Below are positions 6,347 to 13,864 of a DNA stretch of 17,736 bases, one piece after another. Location: NCBI GenBank assembly GCA_051648485.1, contig JBOFFH010000020.1:1-17736 (forward strand), given 5' to 3'. The notes under the pieces were generated by a model. It saw nothing but the letters and a program-made list of their open reading frames with translations. It was not told the DNA's origin and did no database searches. Numbering within the stretch: position 1 is the first letter of the stretch; every line of letters starts with the position of its first letter. The DNA comes from JAGNZR01 sp051648485. GTDB taxonomy: Bacteria; Fusobacteriota; Fusobacteriia; Fusobacteriales; Fusobacteriaceae. The translations under genes were made by a program, and so were the position numbers.

Positions 6347-7186
6347 TTATTTGAAATTTTCTAATTTTGGAAATTTTTTTAAAATGTCTCGTGGATTAAC
6401 GATAAGATTTTTTTTACTGAGATTATCACCACATTTCCCATGAAGAAAAACACCTAAAACAGAAGCTTTTAAAGGGGAATAGCCTTGAGAAATAAAAGAA
6501 CCAATCATTCCTGCTAAAATATCTCCCATGCCACCATTGCTCATAGAACTGTTTCCGGTAGTGTTTAGATAGATTTTTTTTCCATCTGTTACTAAAGTTT
6601 TATGATCTTTTAAAATTAAAATAACTTTATGTTTTTTTGCGAATTTTTTAGCTATTAAAAATCTATTTTTTTTTATATCAAGAATGTTTTTTTCTGATAT
6701 AAGTTTTGAAAATTCTCCATAGTGTGGTGTTAAAATAGTTCTTTCTTGTCTTTTTTTTAAAAAACTTTTGTAAAAATCTTTTTTAAAAGTCAATGCATTT
6801 ATGCCGTCGGCATCTAAAACTAATGGAAGTTGAATTTTTTCTAATTTTTTCAAAAAATTAAAAGTTTTTATGTTATTACCCATTCCACAACCAAAAACCA
6901 AAGCATTACTTTTATTAAAATTTATTTTTTTAGAAATGTCTTTGACCATAACTTCATTCAATTTTGTTTTCATAATATCTAAAATTTCAACGTCTGTAAA
7001 AAGAGTAACTAATCCAGAACCAGCTCTGACACAGGCTTCTGAAGAAAAAAAAGCAGCACCTACATAATCAGAATTACCAGCAAAAACATAGGTATGACCA
7101 AAATCATTTTTGTAAGTATTTTTTTTTCGTTTTATTAAAATTTTTTTTATTTTTTTTTCTGTTATTTTGATAAAATTTATTTTCAT
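6347..7186 (-). CDS. nnrD: ADP/ATP-dependent NAD(P)H-hydrate dehydratase (YjeF C-terminal type)
   Basis: The 279-residue ribokinase-like enzyme repairs hydrated NADH and NADPH using nucleotide-driven dehydration. Recognisable elements are the early nucleotide/hydrate-binding segment with FAGNSDYVGAAFFSSEA (35-51) and RAGSGLVTL (54-62), LDADGIN (124-130), ILTPHYGEF (151-159), the ILKDHKTLV strand (191-199), and NGGMGD (217-222), where D222 is the expected catalytic base. It lacks the N-terminal epimerase (NnrE) domain that is fused in E. coli YjeF; no epimerase gene is nearby. The gene is extremely A-rich with lysine runs at 11-22. ATG 7186 follows AAAGGAT. Confidence 0.92.
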   Translation of the reverse strand: MKINFIKITEKKIKKILIKRKKNTYKNDFGHTYVFAGNSDYVGAAFFSSEACVRAGSGLVTLFTDVEILDIMKTKLNEVMVKDISKKINFNKSNALVFGCGMGNNIKTFNFLKKLEKIQLPLVLDADGINALTFKKDFYKSFLKKRQERTILTPHYGEFSKLISEKNILDIKKNRFLIAKKFAKKHKVILILKDHKTLVTDGKKIYLNTTGNSSMSNGGMGDILAGMIGSFISQGYSPLKASVLGVFLHGKCGDNLSKKNLIVNPRDILKKFPKLENFK

Positions 7187-7209
7187 AGAGAATCCTTTTG
7201 TTTTTTTTT

Positions 7210-7239
7210 AGTATACATTAAAAACAAGTAAAATTCCAA
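7210..7239 (-). promoter_or_regulatory. Probable nnrD promoter
   Basis: Minus strand: -35 TTGGAA (7239-7234), 18-bp spacer, -10 TATACT (7215-7210), 24 bp upstream of the start codon. Confidence 0.5.
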
Positions 7240-7243
7240 AAAT

Positions 7244-7275
7244 AAAAAGATTGTTAGGAGCCTTACAATCTTTTT
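7244..7275. terminator. Hairpin with A/T tails between divergent genes
   Basis: AAAAAGATTG (7244-7253) pairs with CAATCTTTTT (7266-7275); the inside can add a few pairs around one mismatch. It has the form of a bidirectional terminator but lies between two divergent promoters, where no upstream gene needs ending. Its role is unknown. Confidence 0.55.
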
Positions 7276-7292
7276 ATTTTCTTTTAATTTTG

Positions 7293-7301
7293 TGATATAA
7301 T
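7293..7301 (+). promoter_or_regulatory. Extended -10 promoter of the radical SAM gene
   Basis: TG-A-TATAAT with no recognisable -35 hexamer; the expected -35 position falls at the end of the preceding hairpin. Distance to the start codon is 30 bp. Confidence 0.6.
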
Positions 7302-7331
7302 AAACTGAAAGAATGAAAAAAGGAGTAAAAT

Positions 7332-8204
7332 ATGAATACATTTAAAAAAATATACATTGAAATTTCTAATATTTGTAATTTAAAATGTAGCTTTTGCCCC
7401 GCTACAAAAAGAAAAGCTCAATATATGTCGATAGAGAACTTCAGCCATATATTAAAAGAGATAAAAGAATACAGCAAGCATATTTATCTTCATGTAAAAG
7501 GAGAACCTTTATTTCATCCTAATCTTGTTGAAATTATTGGAATAGCTAAAAAAGAGGGTTTTTTTATAAATATAACAACAAATGGAACTTTAATTGCTAA
7601 TTCTATGGAATTACTTTTAGGAGAAAACGCTCCGAGACAAATAAATTTTTCATTGCATAGTTTTGATGGAAATTTAGAATCTATTGATTACAATAATTAT
7701 CTTGAAAACATTCTTTTTTTTACAGAAAAATCTTTAGAAAAAAATCAAACATATATTTCACTAAGGCTTTGGAACTTCAATAAAGATGATAAAAATTCTT
7801 TACAACAAAAAGGAAATAATTATATTTTGGATAAAATAGAGAAAAAATTTGATTTAAAGTATAAAATTTCAGAACTTATTGTACCTGGAAAAGGTCTGAA
7901 AATAAAAGATAAATTGTATATAAATTCCGATTTAGAATTTAAATGGCCAGAACTGAGTGATACCTATTATGAGGAAAAAGGATTTTGCCATGGACTTAGA
8001 AATCAGGTGGCTATATTAGTAGATGGAACTGTTGTTCCTTGCTGTTTAGATGGCGAAGGGGTAACTAATTTAGGAAATGTTTTTGGAGAAAGTTTTAAAA
8101 GTATTATAGAAAGTGAAAGAGCAAAAGCTATCTATTGTGGGTTTTCTAACTACATAGCAGTCGAAAAACTATGTAAAAAGTGTAGTTTTAAAGAAAAATT
8201 TTAA
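7332..8204 (+). CDS. Radical SAM protein with SPASM-type C-terminal cluster domain
   Basis: This 290-residue protein has the radical SAM cluster motif CNLKCSFC (C15, C19, C22, spacing CX3CX2C) right at the N-terminus, followed by the KGEPLFHP segment and TTNGTL strand typical of the SAM-binding barrel. The C-terminal part contains a second cysteine set (FCHG; VPCCLDG; YCGF; LCKKCSF), matching a SPASM/twitch auxiliary iron-sulfur domain. Related enzymes modify peptides or act as anaerobic maturases. No precursor peptide or sulfatase gene is adjacent, so the substrate is unknown. ATG 7332 follows AAAAAAGGAG. It is a single-gene unit with its own promoter, converging with the histidine kinase gene. 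Confidence 0.88.
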   Translation: MNTFKKIYIEISNICNLKCSFCPATKRKAQYMSIENFSHILKEIKEYSKHIYLHVKGEPLFHPNLVEIIGIAKKEGFFINITTNGTLIANSMELLLGENAPRQINFSLHSFDGNLESIDYNNYLENILFFTEKSLEKNQTYISLRLWNFNKDDKNSLQQKGNNYILDKIEKKFDLKYKISELIVPGKGLKIKDKLYINSDLEFKWPELSDTYYEEKGFCHGLRNQVAILVDGTVVPCCLDGEGVTNLGNVFGESFKSIIESERAKAIYCGFSNYIAVEKLCKKCSFKEKF

Positions 8205-8206
8205 AA

Positions 8207-8240
8207 TAAAAAAAGAGATTGTCGGGTTGCCCGACAATCT
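8207..8240 (-). terminator. Terminator of the two-component operon, second copy of the AGATTGTCGGG hairpin
   Basis: Stem 8216-8226/8230-8240 with a 3-nt loop. Read on the minus strand, stem, CAA loop and CTCTTTTTTT tail repeat the plus-strand element at 6309-6340. The T run favours termination of the minus-strand genes; its first base overlaps the kinase stop codon. The plus-strand radical SAM transcript would get the hairpin without a good T run. Confidence 0.85.
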
Positions 8241-9576
8241 AAAATTTCAACTTAATTATAAAAAAATGTTCATTAATTTCAATATCAAAATCAGTTTCGT
8301 TTAGCAAAAGAGCTTTTTTTATAATCGAAAGTCCTAATCCCATACCATCTACTTCCATATCTTCTGCATTTTTTCCACGAACAAAAGGCTGAAGAAGATG
8401 TTGTGCATCTAACTTATTTTCTGTATTTATTTTATTTTTTATAAAAAGATAATTTTCTTTTTGAAAAATATCTATAGTTTCAAACTGCGGAGAATATCTA
8501 AAAGCATTTTGGATTATATTATCAAAAGCCAATTTCAAAAGTTTTTTATCTGACATTATAAAACTATTTTGAATATTTAAATTTACTTCCAATTCTTTTT
8601 CCAGTTCTAAAAAATCATATTTATCAATTGAATCTTTCAAAATTTCCAAAAAGTTAATGTTTTCTTTTTTATTTTTATAATCAAGAGCGTCTAATTTAGA
8701 GATTATAAGAAGATTTTCTATGAGCTCTCTCATTTCTAAAACTTCTTTTAAGATTATACTTTTATATTTTTTTTCTTCAGCTTCGTTTTCAAATTTATTT
8801 TCTAAAAGAGCTTTGGAATAGCTAATAAGTACAGATATGGGAGTTCTTAATTCATGTGAAGCTGTAGATACAAAAGATTTTAGATTATTTATAGAATTAG
8901 AAAGTTCCAATGACATTTTTTCTAAACTTTTACTCAAATCTCCAATTTCATCTTTTCTATGTATCGCAATATTTTTAGGGAAATCTAATTTTGCTATTTT
9001 TTCTGCTGTTTTACTGAGTGAAGAAATATCTTTAGTTATTTTTTTAGAGAAAAAAGCTCCAGCTAGAATAGAAAAAATTAATGCAAAAATTCCTGTCAAA
9101 AAATTAAAAATATTAGTTTCGTGTTTGTGAGCATTCATAATAGATAAAGAAGTACTTACATAGATATTTCTTCCGTCTGGAAGCTTTTCTCCATAATAAA
9201 GAATAAGAGCTCCTACTCCCGGAAGATTATTTTTATAAAATTGATTAAGAGGAATCTTTGTGGTCATACTCATATGATTACTCATCATATTGCTTCGGCT
9301 CATTCGTAAAGCTTTTTTATCAATATTAACTTCCACACCTTCTAGTTCTTTTATTTTATAAATATATTCATCTAAATTTTTTTCTTCGTTTTTTGACGTG
9401 TAATCTTTTGCAATCTTTATTATTTCTAGCATCATTTTTTTCTTTCTGTAGATATAAAATTGATCTAAAAATATTATATTACTCATATAACTAACAAGTA
9501 AGGTGAAAACTATAATAGAAGATGAAAAAATAAATATTTTAGTGAAAAAATTAATTCTCATTTTGGTCAAAAACAT
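8239..9576 (-). CDS. Membrane sensor histidine kinase, Met/His-rich sensor loop
   Basis: The protein (445 residues from the chosen start) has a membrane helix at about 12-37, an external domain of about 110 residues, a second helix at about 156-177, a HAMP linker, a HisKA dimerisation helix with FVSTASHELRTP (phospho-acceptor H241) and an HATPase domain with the N-box DNIIQNAFRYSP and GMGLGLSI. The external domain contains RMSRSNMMSNHMSM, six Met and one His in 14 residues, plus AHKHE before the second helix; this is unusual and suggests soft-metal sensing. A TTG six bases upstream (9582) is also in frame, but GAGAGGAG (9590-9583) sits 6 bp before ATG 9576, so that start is preferred. The gene overlaps the response regulator gene by 26 bp, so the two are translationally coupled and are a cognate pair. 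Confidence 0.93.
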   Translation of the reverse strand: MFLTKMRINFFTKIFIFSSSIIVFTLLVSYMSNIIFLDQFYIYRKKKMMLEIIKIAKDYTSKNEEKNLDEYIYKIKELEGVEVNIDKKALRMSRSNMMSNHMSMTTKIPLNQFYKNNLPGVGALILYYGEKLPDGRNIYVSTSLSIMNAHKHETNIFNFLTGIFALIFSILAGAFFSKKITKDISSLSKTAEKIAKLDFPKNIAIHRKDEIGDLSKSLEKMSLELSNSINNLKSFVSTASHELRTPISVLISYSKALLENKFENEAEEKKYKSIILKEVLEMRELIENLLIISKLDALDYKNKKENINFLEILKDSIDKYDFLELEKELEVNLNIQNSFIMSDKKLLKLAFDNIIQNAFRYSPQFETIDIFQKENYLFIKNKINTENKLDAQHLLQPFVRGKNAEDMEVDGMGLGLSIIKKALLLNETDFDIEINEHFFIIKLKF

Positions 9577-10216
9577 ATCCAACTCCTCTCATTGATTTTA
9601 TACATTCAGCAAAATGACCCATTTTTTTTCTAACTCTAGTAACTAATGTATCCACTGCCCTTTCTTCACCAAAATATTCATATCCCCATATTTCGTTTAA
9701 AATAGCCTCTCGAGTCAGGACAAGTCCCTTATGTTTTGTAAAATATTCTAAAAGTTGAACTTCTCTTTTTGTAAAAGATATTTGCATATCGTCTATTTCA
9801 AAAATATAATTTTTAAAATCAAACATCAATCCATTTAATTTAAAAATGTTTTCTCCATCCAATTTCAATAATTTTTTTATTTTTATAACCATAATTTTCA
9901 AACTAAAAGGTTTTGTAATATAATCATTAGCGCCCAGCTCTAGTCCTTGTATCTCATCCATTTCAGTATCTCTAGCAGTCATTATTATAATAGGGACATC
10001 AGAAACATCTCTTATTTCACGACATATTTCCCATCCGTTTTTTCTAGGAAGATTGATATCCAAAAGTACGAGGTTTGGAGAAAAGCGATAAAAATCTTCT
10101 ACAGCAGTATCTCCATTAGTTGATACTTCAACTGAAAATTCATGTTTTAAGAATTCTTTTTTTATTATCTCGGCTAAATTTATTTCATCTTCAATTATAA
10201 GAATTTTTTTATTCAT
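9551..10216 (-). CDS. OmpR/PhoB-type response regulator
   Basis: This 221-residue protein has a receiver domain (1-118) with acidic pocket E9-D10, phospho-acceptor D53 in LVLLDINLP, the switch Thr in IIIMTAR and the conserved Lys in YITKPFS. The C-terminal winged-helix DNA-binding domain (about 125-218) shows FTKREVQLLEYF, LTREAILNEIWGY, RAVDTLVTRVRKKM and MRGVGYVF, all typical of the OmpR class. It is the first gene of the two-gene operon with the kinase at 8239-9576 and starts at ATG 10216 after GAGGG. Target genes are not known; the secreted thioredoxin-like gene directly upstream on the same strand is separated by a terminator and a promoter, and is a reasonable first candidate. Confidence 0.96.
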   Translation of the reverse strand: MNKKILIIEDEINLAEIIKKEFLKHEFSVEVSTNGDTAVEDFYRFSPNLVLLDINLPRKNGWEICREIRDVSDVPIIIMTARDTEMDEIQGLELGANDYITKPFSLKIMVIKIKKLLKLDGENIFKLNGLMFDFKNYIFEIDDMQISFTKREVQLLEYFTKHKGLVLTREAILNEIWGYEYFGEERAVDTLVTRVRKKMGHFAECIKSMRGVGYVFDQNEN

Positions 10217-10245
10217 AATCCCTCACTTTTTTATTTTTCTTACTT

Positions 10246-10254
10246 ATTGTATCA
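10246..10254 (-). promoter_or_regulatory. Extended -10 promoter of the two-component operon
   Basis: Minus strand TG-A-TACAAT within TTTGTGATACAATAAG, 30 bp from the response regulator start; no clear -35. It begins just downstream of the terminator of the preceding gene. Confidence 0.55.
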
Positions 10255-10266
10255 CAAATTTATGAT

Positions 10267-10293
10267 AAAAAAGGGAATCATCATCGGATTCCC
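10267..10293 (-). terminator. Terminator after the TlpA-like gene
   Basis: Minus strand GGGAATC, 7-nt loop, GATTCCC, then six T. Confidence 0.8.
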
Positions 10294-10308
10294 TAAGTTT
10301 CTTAATAT

Positions 10309-10806
10309 TTATTTTTTCATTATATTGTTTAAATTTTTTAAAAGATTATATTTTGATGTTATTTCAAGAATAGTTCCATCTTTATCGACTAAAATATTAG
10401 TAGGAACACTTTTTAAACCAAAAAGAGCAGCAACAGTTCTATTTTTATCGTAATAGCTAGGATAAGTGTAATTATTATCTTTAATATATTTCTTAGCACT
10501 ATTCATAGTCTCTTTTCCGTAATCTCCAAAAATAACTATTACTTCTAAATCTTTATTTTTAGCTAAAGATTCTACATAATCCTTTTGAAATTCTTTTTTT
10601 TCTTCTATACAAGTTGGACACCAAGAAGCTGTAAAATTGATTAAAAGTTGTTTTTTTTCTAATTTTGTTGTATCCAGTTGATTTTTACCATCTAAAGAAT
10701 TGATTTTAAAATTAGGAATTTTATCTCCTACTTTGACACTAACAAATTCTCCAAAAGCAAAACTGCTTAAAATAATTAATAAAAATCCTGTAATAAATTT
10801 TTTCAT
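10309..10806 (-). CDS. Exported TlpA/ResA-like thioredoxin-fold protein
   Basis: The 165-residue protein begins with a clear signal peptide (MKKFITGFLLIILSSFAFG), probably cut near residue 19; there is no lipobox cysteine. The mature part is a redoxin/TlpA fold: VGDKIPNFKINSLDG opening strand, LLINFTASWCPTC with the redox pair C63/C66, and the SVPTNILVDKDG segment with the cis-proline and following strand. Such proteins reduce disulfides or help mature cytochromes and metal sites outside the membrane; which client is used here cannot be told. There are no other cysteines. ATG 10806 follows AGGGGGG. It is transcribed alone upstream of the two-component operon. Confidence 0.9.
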   Translation of the reverse strand: MKKFITGFLLIILSSFAFGEFVSVKVGDKIPNFKINSLDGKNQLDTTKLEKKQLLINFTASWCPTCIEEKKEFQKDYVESLAKNKDLEVIVIFGDYGKETMNSAKKYIKDNNYTYPSYYDKNRTVAALFGLKSVPTNILVDKDGTILEITSKYNLLKNLNNIMKK

Positions 10807-10836
10807 AGTTTAACCCCCCTGTTTTCAGCATATTTA

Positions 10837-10845
10837 ATTATATCA
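10837..10845 (-). promoter_or_regulatory. Extended -10 promoter of the TlpA-like gene
   Basis: Minus strand TG-A-TATAAT. A TTGACA hexamer lies further upstream but the 22-bp spacer is too long for a standard promoter. Confidence 0.55.
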
Positions 10846-10939
10846 TAAATTTGTTTCAAAGGTATGTCAAAAAAATTTTTTTTCGCTCTGAAAATATATA
10901 CTAAAAATTGAACTTATTTCTTTAAACTTATTTTATTTG

Positions 10940-10968
10940 TTGCAAAAATTAAGATTCTAGGGTATTCT
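10940..10968 (+). promoter_or_regulatory. Promoter of the hypothetical gene and acyl ligase fusion
   Basis: -35 TTGCAA (10940-10945), 17-bp spacer, -10 TATTCT (10963-10968), followed by a 34-bp stretch to the start codon. Confidence 0.6.
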
Positions 10969-11002
10969 TGAAATATAAAATTTGAAATCAGGAGGATTAA
11001 AA

Positions 11003-11275
11003 ATGAATGAATTAAAAATAAATGAGTTGCAAATAAAATCGGTGAAAGATTTGGAAAAGAAAAAAGATTTTGTAGGAATTTATACAAAACAAGATTCAAC
11101 AATTGCTATTTTTATAAGTGGTAAAAAGTATGAAATATACGAAATTAAAGAAAATGGAGAAGCTAATTTCCAAGTAAATGCTGATGAAATTGAAGATGAG
11201 GACAGTGAAGACCTTTCTATAGATTATTATTTCGAACTTTTAAATGAAAAAGGGTATAAAAAAATTGACTTATAA
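11003..11275 (+). CDS. Small acidic protein of unknown function
   Basis: I do not recognise a family. The 90-residue protein is rich in Lys, Glu and Asp, has no signal peptide, membrane segment or cysteine, and looks like a small mixed alpha/beta domain: a helix (VKDLEKKKD), strands FVGIYTK, STIAIFISGKKYEIYEI and NFQV, an acidic stretch DEIEDEDSED, and a helix before the end. An in-frame TTG 21 bases upstream lies in front of the AGGAGG ribosome site, so ATG 11003 is the true start. It is the first gene of a unit with the acyl ligase fusion (33 bp gap, own ribosome site), so a link to fatty-acid handling is possible but unproven. Confidence 0.75.
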   Translation: MNELKINELQIKSVKDLEKKKDFVGIYTKQDSTIAIFISGKKYEIYEIKENGEANFQVNADEIEDEDSEDLSIDYYFELLNEKGYKKIDL

Positions 11276-11308
11276 TAATTAAAAGATTTGTTAAATTCAG
11301 GAGGAAAA

Positions 11309-13792
11309 ATGGAATTTTTAAAAGTACAAAATAAAACAGCAATAATATATGATGAAAAATCCATAAGTTATTCCGAAGTTTTAAAAAAAGTAAAATCTTT
11401 CAGTAAAAAATTAAATATTGAAAATGGAGATAGAGTTATAATTTTTATGGAAAATAGACCGGAATTTATTTATTCGTTTTTTTCTGTATGGGATAAAAAA
11501 GGAATAAATGTTTGCTTGGATGCAGGTTTAAATTCAGAAGAATTAGAGTACTATTTAAAAGATTCAGGCCCGAAATATATTTTCACTTCAGAAAAAAATG
11601 TATTAGTAACTAAAGAAGCTATAAAAAAAATTGAAAGTGAAAAAGAAATTAAAGTAATTGTGGTTGAGGATATTTTAGATGAATATGAAGACGAGGATTT
11701 AGTGGTTAATATGGGCGTGAGAGAAGAAATCGCTGTGATTTTATATACTTCAGGAACTACAGGAGCACCTAAAGGAGTAATGCTTACTTTTGAAAATATT
11801 ATAGCTAATATAAATGGACTTGACAAATATAAGATGTACAAAGAATCAGATATAGTTCTTGCCTTACTTCCTTTACATCATGTTTTTGCTCTTATAGGAA
11901 CTGCTGTAGTTCCTCTTTATAAAGGAGCGACAATAGTGTTTTTAAAAGAACTTTCAGCTAAAGCCATGATGGAAGCTTTTAAAAATTATAATATCAGTTT
12001 TATGCTGGGAGTGCCCAGACTTTGGGAAAGCATTCATAGTAAAATAATGGAGAGAATAAACAGTTCTAAAGTTACAGCATCTATTTTTAAAGTTATGGAA
12101 AAAATAGGAAGTAAGAAATTGAGTAAAATAGTTTTTAAAAAAATTCATAAAAGTTTTGGAGAAAATTTAAGATTTTTCATATCAGGTGGTTCTAAATTAG
12201 ATCCTCAAATGTCAAAAGATTTTCTTAATTTAGGAATAGAAGTTTGTGAAGGTTATGGACTTACAGAGACATCTCCTTTAATTTCTTTTACTCCAGAAAA
12301 TCAGATAGTTCCGGGTTCAGCTGGAAAAATTATAGATGGAGTACAATATAAAATTTTAGAAGACGGAGAACTTTTAGTTAAAGGAGCAAATGTAATGAAG
12401 GGTTATTACAATAAACCCTTAGAAACACAAGAAGTAATAGATTCAGAAGGATGGTTTCATACAGGAGATTTAGCAGAAATTAAAAATGAATATCTTTTTA
12501 TAACTGGAAGAAAAAAAGAGATGATAGTTCTTTCTAATGGTAAAAAGATAAATCCAAATGATATGGAAATTGAACTTATGAAAAGTTCAGAGCTTATTAA
12601 AGAAGTGGCTGTAATGGAATACAACAATCATCTGACAGCAGTTGTTTTTGTAGATTTAGAGAAGGCAAAAGAAAAGAAAATAGTAAATATTAAAGAGAGT
12701 TTAAAATGGGATGTAATAGATAAATATAATGTCAAAGCTCCTAACTATAAAAAAATATTAGAAACTATTTTGGTGACTGAAGAACTTCCTAAAACTAGAT
12801 TAGGAAAAATTCAAAGGTTTAAACTTTTAGATTTTTTAAAAAAACAAGATAAAGTTAACTCTCCTGAAAAAATAGAAAAAGAAATTATAGAACCTACTCA
12901 TAAAGAATACGTTGAATTAAAATCTTATCTTGTCAAAAATCACCCAGAAGTAAAAATAACTCCAGATTCTCATATAGAAATGGATATTGGGATGGATTCT
13001 TTAGATAATGTAGAAATGATTGCTTATGTAGAGTCTGCTTTTGGAATAAAAATAATAGAAGAAGAATTGGCTCAAGCTAAAACTGTAAAAGAGATAGCCG
13101 AGCTCATAAAAATAAAAGGTGGACAATTTAAAGAAATTGATATGAATTGGAAAAAACTTTTTGAAACTCACCATGATTATCCGATACCAAGATCTAATTG
13201 GGCAGGTTCAATACTGGATATTATTATTTTTAAACCTGTATTTAGTATGTACTTTAATCTAAAAATATCAGGAAAAGAAAAAATACAAAAAGAACCTAGA
13301 ATTTTTATAGGTAATCATCAATCTATGCTTGATGGATTTGCTTTTTCACAATTACTTTCTAAAGAAATGAAAAAAAATAGTTACTATTTAGGAACCTCTA
13401 CCCATTTTTCTTCTAAATTTAGAAAATGGTTAGCCAATAACTCCAATTTAATAATTATAGACTATGATAAAAATATAAAAGAAAGTTTACAAATAATAGC
13501 TCAAGTTCTAAAATCAGGAAAAAATGTAATAATTTTTCCTGAAGGAGCCAGAACAAGAGATGGAAAGATTCAAGATTTCAAAAAAAGTTTTGCGATTTTA
13601 GCTAGTGAACTTAAAATTCCAGTAACAATTTTTGGAATAAAAGGAGCCTACGATTTAATGCCACCAGGAAAATCTTTTCCTAAAAGAGGAAAACTTGAAG
13701 TTGCTATTTTAGATACAATTTATCCTGAAGATTTAACTGTGGAGGAGATAGTAAACTTGTCCAAAAGCAAAATTGAAAAATTTTTAAAATAA
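11309..13792 (+). CDS. Three-domain fusion: acyl-adenylating ligase, acyl carrier protein, PlsC-type acyltransferase
   Basis: The 827-residue protein joins three enzymes. Residues 1-505 form an AMP-binding ligase with LYTSGTTGAPKG (about 146-157), EGYGLTETSP (about 313), WFHTGDL and the C-terminal LPKTRLGKIQR lysine segment. Residues 525-605 are an acyl carrier protein with GMDSLDNVEM; S564 is the expected phosphopantetheine site. Residues 650-827 are an acyltransferase with NHQSMLD (H670, D of the NHx4D motif) and FPEGARTRDG (743-752). By analogy with E. coli Aas it would activate free fatty acids, load them on its own carrier domain and acylate a lysophospholipid or glycerol phosphate at the membrane. 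The Aas family normally lacks the internal carrier domain and has the acyltransferase first. All catalytic motifs look intact. An in-frame TTG at 11288 precedes the AGGAGG site (11299-11304), so ATG 11309 is chosen. Substrate is inferred. Confidence 0.9.
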   Translation: MEFLKVQNKTAIIYDEKSISYSEVLKKVKSFSKKLNIENGDRVIIFMENRPEFIYSFFSVWDKKGINVCLDAGLNSEELEYYLKDSGPKYIFTSEKNVLVTKEAIKKIESEKEIKVIVVEDILDEYEDEDLVVNMGVREEIAVILYTSGTTGAPKGVMLTFENIIANINGLDKYKMYKESDIVLALLPLHHVFALIGTAVVPLYKGATIVFLKELSAKAMMEAFKNYNISFMLGVPRLWESIHSKIMERINSSKVTASIFKVMEKIGSKKLSKIVFKKIHKSFGENLRFFISGGSKLDPQMSKDFLNLGIEVCEGYGLTETSPLISFTPENQIVPGSAGKIIDGVQYKILEDGELLVKGANVMKGYYNKPLETQEVIDSEGWFHTGDLAEIKNEYLFITGRKKEMIVLSNGKKINPNDMEIELMKSSELIKEVAVMEYNNHLTAVVFVDLEKAKEKKIVNIKESLKWDVIDKYNVKAPNYKKILETILVTEELPKTRLGKIQRFKLLDFLKKQDKVNSPEKIEKEIIEPTHKEYVELKSYLVKNHPEVKITPDSHIEMDIGMDSLDNVEMIAYVESAFGIKIIEEELAQAKTVKEIAELIKIKGGQFKEIDMNWKKLFETHHDYPIPRSNWAGSILDIIIFKPVFSMYFNLKISGKEKIQKEPRIFIGNHQSMLDGFAFSQLLSKEMKKNSYYLGTSTHFSSKFRKWLANNSNLIIIDYDKNIKESLQIIAQVLKSGKNVIIFPEGARTRDGKIQDFKKSFAILASELKIPVTIFGIKGAYDLMPPGKSFPKRGKLEVAILDTIYPEDLTVEEIVNLSKSKIEKFLK

Positions 13793-13802
13793 AAATAATA
13801 AC

Positions 13803-13840
13803 AAAAAGGGAAAGTGACACTTGGTGAAACTTTCCTTTTT
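13803..13840 (+). terminator. Terminator after the acyl ligase fusion
   Basis: GGAAAGT pairs with ACTTTCC, with an inner CAC/GTG pairing, followed by five T. Confidence 0.75.
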
Positions 13841-13864
13841 ACGTAAAATCATGAGGTGGAAAAA

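Noticed and set aside
8837..9130. Open frame of 97 codons on the plus strand inside the histidine kinase gene
   Set aside because: It is antisense to a conserved kinase domain, has no ribosome site or recognisable domain, and is a shadow. Frames antisense within 2655-2840, 6870-7067, 11551-11841, 11954-12148 and 15677-16070 were rejected for the same reason.
9577..9582. TTG start of the histidine kinase (and similar upstream TTG/GTG/ATG starts at 10982, 11288, 13856, 15470, 15981)
   Set aside because: In each case the upstream codon lies in or before the Shine-Dalgarno sequence, and an ATG sits at proper distance after it.
10247..10453. Open frame on the plus strand across the end of the TlpA-like gene
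   Set aside because: It lies over a terminator and the antisense of a real gene and has no ribosome site.
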